A DNA stretch of 64,000 nucleotides from NCBI RefSeq assembly GCF_000385135.1, contig NZ_ARQM01000011.1:992001-1056000 (forward strand). Reading direction: 5' to 3'. Made by a program: the position numbers and the translations under genes. Positions 17,326 through 24,745 of the stretch are shown in pieces. Every line of letters begins with the position of its first letter. Positions within the stretch are counted from its first letter, which is position 1. The notes under the pieces were generated by a model. The model saw only the letters and a list, made by a program, of their open reading frames with translations. It was not told the origin of the DNA and did no database searches. The stretch comes from Promicromonospora sukumoe 327MFSha3.1. Lineage in GTDB: Bacteria > Actinomycetota > Actinomycetes > Actinomycetales > Cellulomonadaceae.

Positions 17326-18573
17326 ATGGTCGAGCTCACCGACGGCGGTCCCGCCGCCCACCACGCCTACCCGTGCGAGCAGTGCGGGGCCAACGTCGAG
17401 TTCTCCGCGGGCACCGGCACGCTGACCTGCCCGTACTGCGGGCACGCGCAGCAGGTCACCGCCGTCGTCCGCGAGGTGCGCGAGCACGACTTCGCGGCGC
17501 TCGCGTCCCGTTCGCGCGCCGTCGCGCCCGCCACCCAGGACTACCGGTGCGACACCTGCGGCGCCGTGACCACCAGCGACCACCTGTCCCAGAAGTGCGG
17601 GTTCTGCGGGTCGCCCATGGTCGCCGAGGTCGAGGGCCTCGGGCTGGTCGAGCCCGAAGCCGTGCTGCCTTTCGAGGTGGACCGCGAGGCCATGCAGGGC
17701 GCCCTGCGCACCTGGGTGCGCTCGCGCTGGTTCGCACCGTCCGCACTGAAGAAGGTGGTCTCCGCCGAGCAGGCGCACGGCGTCTACCTGCCGCACTGGA
17801 CCTTCGACGCGCGGACCCGGTCCGACTACGTCGGGCAGCGTGGCGAGCACTACTGGGTCACCGAGACCTACACGACCACCGACTCCGAGGGCCGCAGCCA
17901 GACCCAGACCCGGCAGGTGCAGAAGACGCGCTGGTACCCGGCCGCGGGCACCGTCGCGCGGGACTTCGACGACGTGCTGGTGGCCGGGACCGGGCGCGTC
18001 ATGCCGGAGCACCTGGCGAAGCTCAGCCCGTGGCCGCTGCAGCAGGCCCGGGCCTACCAGCCCGACTACCTGGCCGGCTACGAGACCCTGCGGTACGACG
18101 TCGAGCCCGAGACCGGGCTGGAGGTCGCCAAGGGCGAGATGGCGCCGGTCATCGAGAACGACTGCGAGCGGGACATCGGCGGCGACGTGCAGCGCGTGCA
18201 CCAGGTGCACACCAGCTACGCTGCCGTGACCTACAAGCTCCTGCTGCTGCCCGTGTGGATCGCCACCTACCTGTACGGCGGCAAGCCGTTCCAGGTGCTG
18301 GTCAACGCCCGCACCGCCGAGGTGGTGGGCCAGCGGCCGTGGTCGGCGTGGAAGATCACGCTCGCCGTGCTCGCGGGCCTGCTCGTGGCGGCCGCGATCG
18401 TCTGGGCGGTCGTCGCGAACGGCGACGGCGGCACGACGGGCGCGCTCGCGTCCGTCGCGCACGCCGCCGCGCTCGCGGACGTGGGGACGGCGGCGGAGGC
18501 CGGGTCGTTCGCGGAGGCCGCCGTGCGGTGGGGCGACCCGGTGGTCCGTGAGAGCGTGGGAGCTCCGGCGTAG
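17326..18573 (+). CDS. Zinc-ribbon membrane protein (YdjG-like)
   Basis: A 415-aa protein with two zinc ribbons at the N-terminus: CEQC/CPYC (residues about 17-43) and CDTC/CGFC (about 75-100). A large beta-rich region follows, containing HYWVTETYTTTDSEG, and one membrane segment lies near residues 343-365 (ITLAVLAGLLVAAAIVWAVV), leaving a short Ala/Gly tail outside. B. subtilis YdjG, encoded beside PspA and YdjI, has similar ribbons and membrane anchoring. Tight linkage (2 bp) to the SPFH gene supports one complex at the membrane. Function is otherwise unknown. Confidence 0.75.
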   Translation: MVELTDGGPAAHHAYPCEQCGANVEFSAGTGTLTCPYCGHAQQVTAVVREVREHDFAALASRSRAVAPATQDYRCDTCGAVTTSDHLSQKCGFCGSPMVAEVEGLGLVEPEAVLPFEVDREAMQGALRTWVRSRWFAPSALKKVVSAEQAHGVYLPHWTFDARTRSDYVGQRGEHYWVTETYTTTDSEGRSQTQTRQVQKTRWYPAAGTVARDFDDVLVAGTGRVMPEHLAKLSPWPLQQARAYQPDYLAGYETLRYDVEPETGLEVAKGEMAPVIENDCERDIGGDVQRVHQVHTSYAAVTYKLLLLPVWIATYLYGGKPFQVLVNARTAEVVGQRPWSAWKITLAVLAGLLVAAAIVWAVVANGDGGTTGALASVAHAAALADVGTAAEAGSFAEAAVRWGDPVVRESVGAPA

Positions 18574-18643
18574 CCCGCAGGAACCGCAACCCCGCCCCGT
18601 CCGTTGGGTGACCGGTAGAAGACGACCGCGAGGAGATCAACCG

Positions 18644-19093
18644 ATGCTGTGCCCCATCGACCAGACGACGCTCGTCATGTCCGAGCGCAAGGGGATCGAG
18701 ATCGACTACTGCCCCACGTGCCGTGGCGTGTGGCTCGATCGTGGCGAGCTCGACAAGGTCATCGACCGGTCGGTCGAGGCCGAGATCGCCGCGGAGAACC
18801 GGCCGTCGGCCCCCGTCGCCCCGCCCGCTCCCGTCGCCCCCTCCGCGCCGAACCCGGTGCACGCCGGCCCGGCCTACGGCTCGCCGCAGCCGGCCTACGA
18901 CCCGCGCTACGACGACCGCCGTCGGGACGACGACCGGCGTCGTGACGACGACCGGCGCTACGACCGTGACCGCCGGTACGACGACGACCGCCGCTACGAC
19001 CGCGACCGGCGCTACGACGACGACCGCCGCTACGACCCGCGCTACAAGAAGAAGCGCAAGGAGTCGATCCTGGGCGAGCTCTTCGACTTCTGA
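18644..19093 (+). CDS. TFIIB-type zinc-ribbon protein with charged repeat tail
   Basis: A 149-aa protein. The first 45 residues are a zf-TFIIB domain (MLCPIDQTTL, then YCPTCRGVWLDRGELD). A Pro/Ala linker leads to an Asp/Arg/Tyr-rich tail made of repeated DDRRYDRDRRYD units and a conserved end, KKKRKESILGELFDF. The tail should be disordered and could form charge-driven condensates or bind membranes; this is inference. The ATG at 18644 follows GAGGAGA. It lies 70 bp behind the YdjG-like gene and probably belongs to the same operon. Confidence 0.75.
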   Translation: MLCPIDQTTLVMSERKGIEIDYCPTCRGVWLDRGELDKVIDRSVEAEIAAENRPSAPVAPPAPVAPSAPNPVHAGPAYGSPQPAYDPRYDDRRRDDDRRRDDDRRYDRDRRYDDDRRYDRDRRYDDDRRYDPRYKKKRKESILGELFDF

Positions 19094-19120
19094 CCTAGCC
19101 GCACCGCGCTGACGACATCG

Positions 19121-19172
19121 GTCGGTTGCTCCGAGACCGGTCCATCGCCGGACCGACCTCACAGCAACCGAC
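19121..19172. repeat. Cruciform intergenic element (terminator-like)
   Basis: An outer stem GTCGGTTGCT (19121-19130) / AGCAACCGAC (19163-19172) encloses an inner stem CGGTCC (19138-19143) / GGACCG (19150-19155). The left half matches the element at 1210-1252. It begins 28 bp after the zinc-ribbon operon and is a plausible terminator for it. Confidence 0.6.
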
Positions 19173-19302
19173 AGATCTCATTTGCGGCCGGGCCGGCGTC
19201 GATGCGCTCGGCCCAGCGCTCGCGCCCCACCTGACCTGACGCTGCCCCGGCGCCTGGCACCCGCTGCCCTGGCTCCCGACCCGGCACCCTCTGCCCCAGC
19301 GG

Positions 19303-19860
19303 TCGAACGTAGGGTGCGTCGGCCCATGAGCGCTCATCCGCCGACGGACCCTACGCTCGACGGCGCCTGCTGGTGTGCGGCGTCGGAGCCTACGTTCGAC
19401 GGCGCCTGCTGGTGTGCGGCGACGGACCCTACGCTCGACGGCGTCCGCCCCCCGCCGTCAGCGCCCGGGCTCGCGGCCTGACACCTGGCACGCGCTGTCC
19501 GGGCGGTCGAACGTTCCGGGCGGCCGAACGTAGGGTGCGTCGGCTCATGGGCGCTCGTCCGCCGACGGACCCTACGTTCGACGGCGCCTGCTGGTGTGCG
19601 GCGACGGACCCTACGCTCGACGGCGCCTGCCCCCGCCGTCAGCGCCCGGGCTCGCGGCCTGACACCTGGCACGCGCTGCCCGGGCGGTCGAACGTTCCGG
19701 GCGGCCGAACGTAGGGTTCGTCGGCGCATGAGCGCTCGTCCACCGACGGACTCTACGTTCGACGCCGGCTGCTGGTTGCGCCGACGGAGCCTACGTTCGA
19801 CGGCGCCAGCCTGTTGCGCCGACGGACCCTACGCTCGACGGCGTCCCACCCCGCCGTCGG
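19303..19860. repeat. Array of palindromic repeats between the zinc-ribbon operon and kdp
   Basis: No gene was recognised from 19094 to 19957. The block contains three copies (from about 19308, 19529 and 19710) of a near-palindrome with arms CGTAGGGTGCGTCGGC and GCCGACGGACCCTACG; the loop contains ATGAGCGCTCAT, itself palindromic in copy 1. Around them are 39-bp tandem units (CCTACGCTCGACGGCGCCTG and following bases) and a ~181-bp duplicated segment (compare 19452 and 19633). Open frames across it translate into 13-residue repeats and are judged not to be genes. Divergence between copies suggests an old, recombining repeat cluster. Confidence 0.7.
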
Positions 19861-19957
19861 CGGCCGGCGTCAGGAGGGCGTCAGCGAGCGCCCAGCCGGC
19901 GTCAGCGTTCCGTCAAGGACTGGTTCCACCGGTCGCGGACCGGCGTAGACCAGTGGC

Positions 19958-20089
19958 ATGACCGATCTGGCCTTCATCCTCCTGACCGTGGCGTTCTTCG
20001 CTGCGGTGGCTCTGGTGGCGCGCCGCGCCGCCGCGAGCCACGATTCCGCGAGCCACGACTCCGCCCGCCCCTCGGGGAGGCGGAAGTGA
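19958..20089 (+). CDS. Small single-span membrane peptide upstream of kdpF
   Basis: A 43-residue open frame: [20 protein letters not shown] forms one membrane helix, followed by a positively charged, histidine/serine-rich cytoplasmic end with a tandem ASHDS duplication. Its TGA overlaps the GTG of kdpF by 4 bp, so it is translated as part of the kdp operon. A similar short peptide precedes kdpF in some actinobacteria, but its role is unknown. It may be an accessory subunit or a translational leader. Confidence 0.6.
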   Translation: MTDLAFILLTVAFFAAVALVARRAAASHDSASHDSARPSGRRK

Positions 20090-20178
20090 ACCCCTTCGAC
20101 GCCGTGGGCCTGGTGCTCACCCTCGCGGGCCTCGTCTACCTCTTCGTGGCGCTGATCCGCGCCGACCGGACGCGGTGA
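20086..20178 (+). CDS. kdpF: K(+)-transporting ATPase subunit KdpF
   Basis: A 30-residue hydrophobic peptide ([20 protein letters not shown], then [10 protein letters not shown]) of the normal KdpF length, with one membrane helix. KdpF stabilises the KdpABC complex. It starts with GTG overlapping the preceding peptide and its stop overlaps the GTG of kdpA, both by 4 bp, giving a chain of coupled genes. Confidence 0.85.
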   Translation: MNPFDAVGLVLTLAGLVYLFVALIRADRTR

Positions 20179-21854
20179 TCGCCGCCATGAGCTCCGCAGT
20201 CCTCGTCGCGGTGGCCCAGATTGCCGTCCTGGTCGCCGTCCTCGCCGCCGTCCACGCCCCTCTGGGCGCCTACATGGCGCGCGTCTACTCCAGCCCGAAG
20301 CACCTGCGCGCCGAGCGCCTCTGGTACCGCGTCGTCCGCGTGGACCCGGACGCCGAGCAGCGTTGGACCACCTACCTGATGTCCCTGCTCGGGTTCGCGC
20401 TGGTCTCCGTGCTGTTCTTGTACGGCATGCTGCGCCTGCAGGACCACCTGCCGTGGAGCCTGGGCTTCACCGGGTTCGACCCGGCGGGTGCCTGGAACAC
20501 CGCGGTCAGCTTCACCACCAACACCAACTGGCAGTGGTACTCGGGTGAGGCCGCCGCGGGACACCTGGTGCAGATGGCCGGCCTGGCCGTGCAGAACTTC
20601 GTCTCGGCCTCCGTCGGCATGGCGGTCGCGATCGCCCTGGTCCGCGGGTTCGCCCGCTCCGGGACGGACGCCCGCATCGGCAACTTCTGGTCCGACCTGA
20701 CCCGCGGCGTGACCCGCATCCTGCTGCCCCTGTCCCTGGTGGCGGCGATCCTGCTGATGGTGGGTGGCGTGATCCAGAACCTGGACCCGCATACCGCGAT
20801 CACCACGGTCGAGGGCGCCACCCAGCAGTCGCTGGGCGGCCCGGTCGCCTCGCAGGAGGCCATCAAGGAGCTCGGCACCAACGGTGGCGGCTTCTTCAAC
20901 GCGAACTCCGGCCACCCGCTGGAGAACCCGACGCCGTTCACCAACCTGGTCGAGATCTTCCTGATCCTGCTCATCCCGTTCACGCTGCCCCGCACGTTCG
21001 GCATCCTCGTGGGCGACAAGCGGCAGGGCTGGGCGATCCTCGGCGTCATGGCCGGCCTGTTCGCGGCCTCGCTCGCGCTGACCACCTGGGCCGAGATGGC
21101 GGGCCCAGGGGCCGCGCCCCAGGCGGCGGGCGCCGCCATGGAGGGCAAGGAGACGAGGTTCGGCCCCGCGGGCAGCGCGCTGTTCGCGGTGGCGACGACG
21201 GCGACGTCGACCGGCGCGGTGAACGCGTCGCACGACTCGCTCACCGCCCCCGGCGGCGGCCTGGTGCTGTTCAACATGCTGCTGGGCGAGATCGCCCCGG
21301 GCGGCGTCGGCGCGGGCCTGTACGGCATGCTCGTGCTGGCCGTGGTCGCGGTGTTCATCGCGGGGCTCATGGTGGGCCGCACGCCCGAGTACCTGGGCAA
21401 GAAGATCGGCCGCCCCGAGATGACGCTCGTCGCGCTGTACGTGCTGACGGTCCCCGCGCTGGTCCTGGTGGGCACGGCGATCGCCGTGGTCGTCGAGCCG
21501 GGCCTCGTGGGCATCCAGGAGGCGGGCCCGCACGGCCTGTCCGAGGTGCTGTACGCCTACGCCTCCGCCGCGAACAACAACGGCTCCGCGTTCGGTGGGC
21601 TCACCAGCGGCACCCCGTTCTACGAGGTGACGCAGGGCATCGCGATGCTGGCCGGCCGGTTCGTGCCGATCGCGCTGGTGCTGGCCCTCGCCGGCCGCCT
21701 CGCGAGCCAGACGGCCGTGCCCGCGACGTCGGGCACCCTGCCCACGCACCGCCCGCTGTTCGCGGGCCTGCTGGCGACGGTGGCGATCATCGTCGTGGGT
21801 CTCACCTTCATTCCCGTTCTTTCCCTCGGTCCCGTTGTGGAGTCCCTGTCATGA
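20175..21854 (+). CDS. kdpA: K(+)-transporting ATPase subunit KdpA
   Basis: A 559-aa channel-like subunit with about ten membrane segments that binds and translocates K+. Four selectivity-filter-like repeats are recognisable, including [11 protein letters not shown] near residue 115, [14 protein letters not shown] near 236, [12 protein letters not shown] near 346 and the [10 protein letters not shown] segment near 467. The GTG at 20175 overlaps the kdpF stop; an ATG four codons later (20187) is an alternative. It is part of kdpFABC and overlaps kdpB by 4 bp. Confidence 0.96.
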   Translation: MIAAMSSAVLVAVAQIAVLVAVLAAVHAPLGAYMARVYSSPKHLRAERLWYRVVRVDPDAEQRWTTYLMSLLGFALVSVLFLYGMLRLQDHLPWSLGFTGFDPAGAWNTAVSFTTNTNWQWYSGEAAAGHLVQMAGLAVQNFVSASVGMAVAIALVRGFARSGTDARIGNFWSDLTRGVTRILLPLSLVAAILLMVGGVIQNLDPHTAITTVEGATQQSLGGPVASQEAIKELGTNGGGFFNANSGHPLENPTPFTNLVEIFLILLIPFTLPRTFGILVGDKRQGWAILGVMAGLFAASLALTTWAEMAGPGAAPQAAGAAMEGKETRFGPAGSALFAVATTATSTGAVNASHDSLTAPGGGLVLFNMLLGEIAPGGVGAGLYGMLVLAVVAVFIAGLMVGRTPEYLGKKIGRPEMTLVALYVLTVPALVLVGTAIAVVVEPGLVGIQEAGPHGLSEVLYAYASAANNNGSAFGGLTSGTPFYEVTQGIAMLAGRFVPIALVLALAGRLASQTAVPATSGTLPTHRPLFAGLLATVAIIVVGLTFIPVLSLGPVVESLS

Positions 21855-24085
21855 CCATCGACACCCGGAGCATCCCGGACGTCCCCACGCAAGAGCCCGT
21901 GCCCGACGACGCCCGGCGCACGGCGAAGCGGCAGGCACCGCGCGCCCTGACCTGGACGCAGCTGCGGTCCGCCTTCCCGGGCGCCCTGCGCAAGCTCGAC
22001 CCGCGCGTGCTGTACACCTCGCCCGTCATGTTCGTGGTCGAGGTGGGCGCCCTGGTCACCACGGTGCTCGCGATCGTCGAGCCGGGCGTGTTCGCCTGGT
22101 GGATCGCCGTGTGGCTGTGGGCCACCGTGCTCTTCGCGACGCTCGCCGAGTCCGTGGCGGAGTCGCGCGGCAAGGCGCAGGCCTCGACCCTGCGCGCCAC
22201 GCAGAAGCAGACGACGGCGCGCAAGGTCGACGCCCCGCAGGACACCCTGACCTCGGGCACACGGCTGGACCTGCTGCCCACCGTCGAGGTGCCGTCGTCG
22301 ACGCTGCAGGTGGGCGACGTCGTCGTGGTCGCCGCGGGCGAGACCGTCCCGGGCGACGGCGACGTCATCGAGGGCGTCGCGTCCATCGACGAGTCGGCCA
22401 TCACCGGCGAGTCCGCCCCCGTCATCCGCGAGTCCGGCGGCGACCGCAGCGCCGTCACCGGCGGCACCGTGGTGCTCTCGGACCAGGTCGTCGTGCGCAT
22501 CACGGCGCCCGCCGGCGCCACGTTCGTGGACCGGATGATCGCCCTCGTCGAGGGCAGCGAACGGCAGAAGACGCCGAACGAGATCGCGCTGAACATCCTG
22601 CTGACGTCGCTGACCATCGTGTTCCTGCTGGCGGTCGCCACGCTCCAGCCGTTCGCCGTCTACTCGGGCTCGCGGCAGTCGCTGCTGGTCCTCGTCGCGC
22701 TGCTGGTCTGCCTCATCCCGACGACGATCGGCGCCCTGCTGAGCGCGATCGGTATCGCGGGCATGGACCGGCTGGTGCAGCGCAACGTGCTGGCGATGTC
22801 GGGCCGCGCCGTGGAGGCGGCGGGCGACGTGGACGTGCTGCTGCTCGACAAGACGGGCACCATCACGTACGGCAACCGGCGCGCCACGCAGGTGCTGCCG
22901 GTGAGCCGGGTGACGCCGCAGGAGCTCGCGATCGCGGCGCGGTTCGCGTCGCTGGCCGACGAGACGCCGGAGGGGCGGAGCATCGTCGAGCTGGTGGACG
23001 AGAAGTACGGGGTGGGCGAGGAGCTGCCGCTGGACGCGGAGCTGGTGCCGTTCACGGCCCAGACCCGGATGTCGGGCGTGGACCTGCCGGGTACGCGGGT
23101 TGAGCTTGTCGAAACCGTCGAGCCTGACGAGGCCGGGATCTCGACGAGCTCGACCAGCGATGGGCGCTCGACCGGCGTCGTCCGCATCCGCAAGGGTGCC
23201 GGGAGCGCGATCCAGCGCTGGGTGCACAGCACGGGCGCGCAGATCTCCGACAAGGAGCTCAAGGACCTCGAGAAGCACGTGGACGCGGTCTCGAAGGCGG
23301 GCGGTACCCCGCTGGTGGTCGCCGAGCAGGTGGGCGAGGCGCCGGCGCGCGTGCTCGGCGTCGTCCGGCTCAAGGACGTGGTCAAGGAGGGCATGCGCGA
23401 GCGGTTCGACGAGCTGCGCGCCATGGGCATCCGGTCGGTGATGGTCACGGGCGACAACGCCGTGACCGCGCGGGCCATCGCCGCGGAGGCGGGGGTGGAC
23501 GACGTCCTGGCGGAGGCCACCCCGGAGGACAAGCTCGCGCTCATCAAGCGCGAGCAGGAGGGCGGCAAGCTCGTCGCGATGGCCGGCGACGGCACGAACG
23601 ACGCCCCGGCGCTGGCCCAGTCCGACGTCGGCGTGGCGATGAACACCGGCACGTCCGCCGCCAAGGAGGCGGGCAACATGGTGGACCTCGACTCGGACCC
23701 CACCAAGCTGATCGAGATCGTGGAGATCGGCAAGCAGCTGCTCATCACGCGCGGCGCGCTGACCACGTTCTCCGTGGCGAACGACGTCGCGAAGTACTTC
23801 GCGATCCTGCCCGCCATGTTCATGACGGTGTTCCCGCAGCTCGAGGTGCTGAACATCATGCGCCTGGCGAGCCCGGGCTCGGCGATCCTGTCGGCCGTCA
23901 TCTTCAACGCGCTGATCATCCTGGCGCTGATCCCGCTGTCGCTGCGCGGCGTGAAGTACCGGCCGGCGTCGGCGTCGTCCCTGCTGACGCGCAACCTGCT
24001 CGTCTACGGCCTGGGCGGCCTGGTCGCGCCGTTCATCGGCATCAAGCTCATCGACCTCGTCGTCTCGCTGATCCCGGGCCTGTAG
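21851..24085 (+). CDS. kdpB: K(+)-transporting P-type ATPase KdpB, with in-frame insertion
   Basis: A 744-aa P-type ATPase, long compared with about 680-710 for the family. The actuator motif TGES is present ([11 protein letters not shown]), the phosphorylated aspartate is Asp333 in [10 protein letters not shown], and the hinge motif [16 protein letters not shown] is intact. Residues about 415-444 (23093-23182) form an extra segment in the nucleotide-binding domain between MSGVDLPG and RIRKGA; normal KdpB joins these directly. The insertion resembles a dispersed intergenic repeat and keeps the frame. Catalytic residues are conserved, so the pump is probably functional. Confidence 0.95.
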   Translation: MTIDTRSIPDVPTQEPVPDDARRTAKRQAPRALTWTQLRSAFPGALRKLDPRVLYTSPVMFVVEVGALVTTVLAIVEPGVFAWWIAVWLWATVLFATLAESVAESRGKAQASTLRATQKQTTARKVDAPQDTLTSGTRLDLLPTVEVPSSTLQVGDVVVVAAGETVPGDGDVIEGVASIDESAITGESAPVIRESGGDRSAVTGGTVVLSDQVVVRITAPAGATFVDRMIALVEGSERQKTPNEIALNILLTSLTIVFLLAVATLQPFAVYSGSRQSLLVLVALLVCLIPTTIGALLSAIGIAGMDRLVQRNVLAMSGRAVEAAGDVDVLLLDKTGTITYGNRRATQVLPVSRVTPQELAIAARFASLADETPEGRSIVELVDEKYGVGEELPLDAELVPFTAQTRMSGVDLPGTRVELVETVEPDEAGISTSSTSDGRSTGVVRIRKGAGSAIQRWVHSTGAQISDKELKDLEKHVDAVSKAGGTPLVVAEQVGEAPARVLGVVRLKDVVKEGMRERFDELRAMGIRSVMVTGDNAVTARAIAAEAGVDDVLAEATPEDKLALIKREQEGGKLVAMAGDGTNDAPALAQSDVGVAMNTGTSAAKEAGNMVDLDSDPTKLIEIVEIGKQLLITRGALTTFSVANDVAKYFAILPAMFMTVFPQLEVLNIMRLASPGSAILSAVIFNALIILALIPLSLRGVKYRPASASSLLTRNLLVYGLGGLVAPFIGIKLIDLVVSLIPGL
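23093..23182. repeat. Repeat-derived 90-bp insertion inside kdpB
   Basis: The inserted DNA carries GGTTGAGCTTGTCGAAACC (23098-23116) and an inverted related copy ATCTCGACGAGCTCGACC (23138-23155). This is the form of an interspersed inverted repeat (GGTTTCGACAAGCTCAACC) that I recall as frequent between genes of related actinobacteria. The length, a multiple of three, keeps kdpB open. Confidence 0.65.
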
Positions 24086-24118
24086 CCCGCGCGCATCGGA
24101 TCCGGAAAGGAAATCACA

Positions 24119-24745
24119 ATGGCAAGCACCACGGTGGCGAGCGATCTCGCGACGCTGACCCGGCACTCGCTGGCGGGGCTGCGCATGCTGCTCGTCTTCA
24201 CGCTCCTGCTGGGCCTGGCGTACCCGCTCGCGGCGACCGCCGTCGGGCAGGTGGCCTTCCCCTGGCAGGCCAACGGCTCGCTCGTGCGGGCCGACGGCTC
24301 GCACACGACCGACCGGTCGGAGGCGGTGGGCTCGGCGCTGGTCGCGCAGGGCTTCGAGGGCGCGCAGTACTTCCACCCGCGGCCGTCGGTGGCGGGCGAC
24401 GGGTACGACACGCTGGCGTCGGCGGGCTCCAACCTGGGCCCGCTCAACCCCGACCTCGTGGCGACGATCGAGGAGCGCAAGGCCGCCGTCGCCGAGCTGG
24501 AGGGCGTGGACCCGGCCGACGTCCCGGCGGACGCCGTGACCGCGTCCGGCTCGGGCCTGGACCCGCAGATCAGCCCCGAGTACGCCGCGATCCAGGTCGC
24601 CCGGGTGGCGCGCGAGCGCGGCCTGCCGGTGGCCGAGGTCAAGGCCTTGGTCGCGGAGCACACGGCCGGGCGCGACCTGGGCGTGCTGGGCGAGCCGCGG
24701 GTCAACGTGCTGGAGCTCAACCTCGCGCTCGATGACGCACACTGA
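24119..24745 (+). CDS. kdpC: K(+)-transporting ATPase subunit KdpC
   Basis: A 208-aa subunit with one N-terminal membrane helix (about residues 19-42) and an exported domain. Typical KdpC features are FHPRPS near residue 84, a SNLGPLNPDL stretch near 103 and the C-terminal LGEPRVNVLELNLAL. KdpC helps couple KdpB to KdpA. An AAGGAAA ribosome site precedes the ATG. The 3' end overlaps kdpD by 14 bp if the first ATG of kdpD is used. Confidence 0.95.
   Translation: MASTTVASDLATLTRHSLAGLRMLLVFTLLLGLAYPLAATAVGQVAFPWQANGSLVRADGSHTTDRSEAVGSALVAQGFEGAQYFHPRPSVAGDGYDTLASAGSNLGPLNPDLVATIEERKAAVAELEGVDPADVPADAVTASGSGLDPQISPEYAAIQVARVARERGLPVAEVKALVAEHTAGRDLGVLGEPRVNVLELNLALDDAH

Noticed and set aside
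19303-19860. CRISPR array
   Set aside because: Repeats are palindromic and tandem, of unequal length, without unique spacers of constant size; no cas genes.
19182-19961. Several open frames on both strands with 13-residue repeats (such as DPTLDGACWCAAT)
   Set aside because: They are translations of the 39-bp DNA repeats in the palindrome cluster, appear in more than one frame and strand, have no ribosome sites and no family resemblance.
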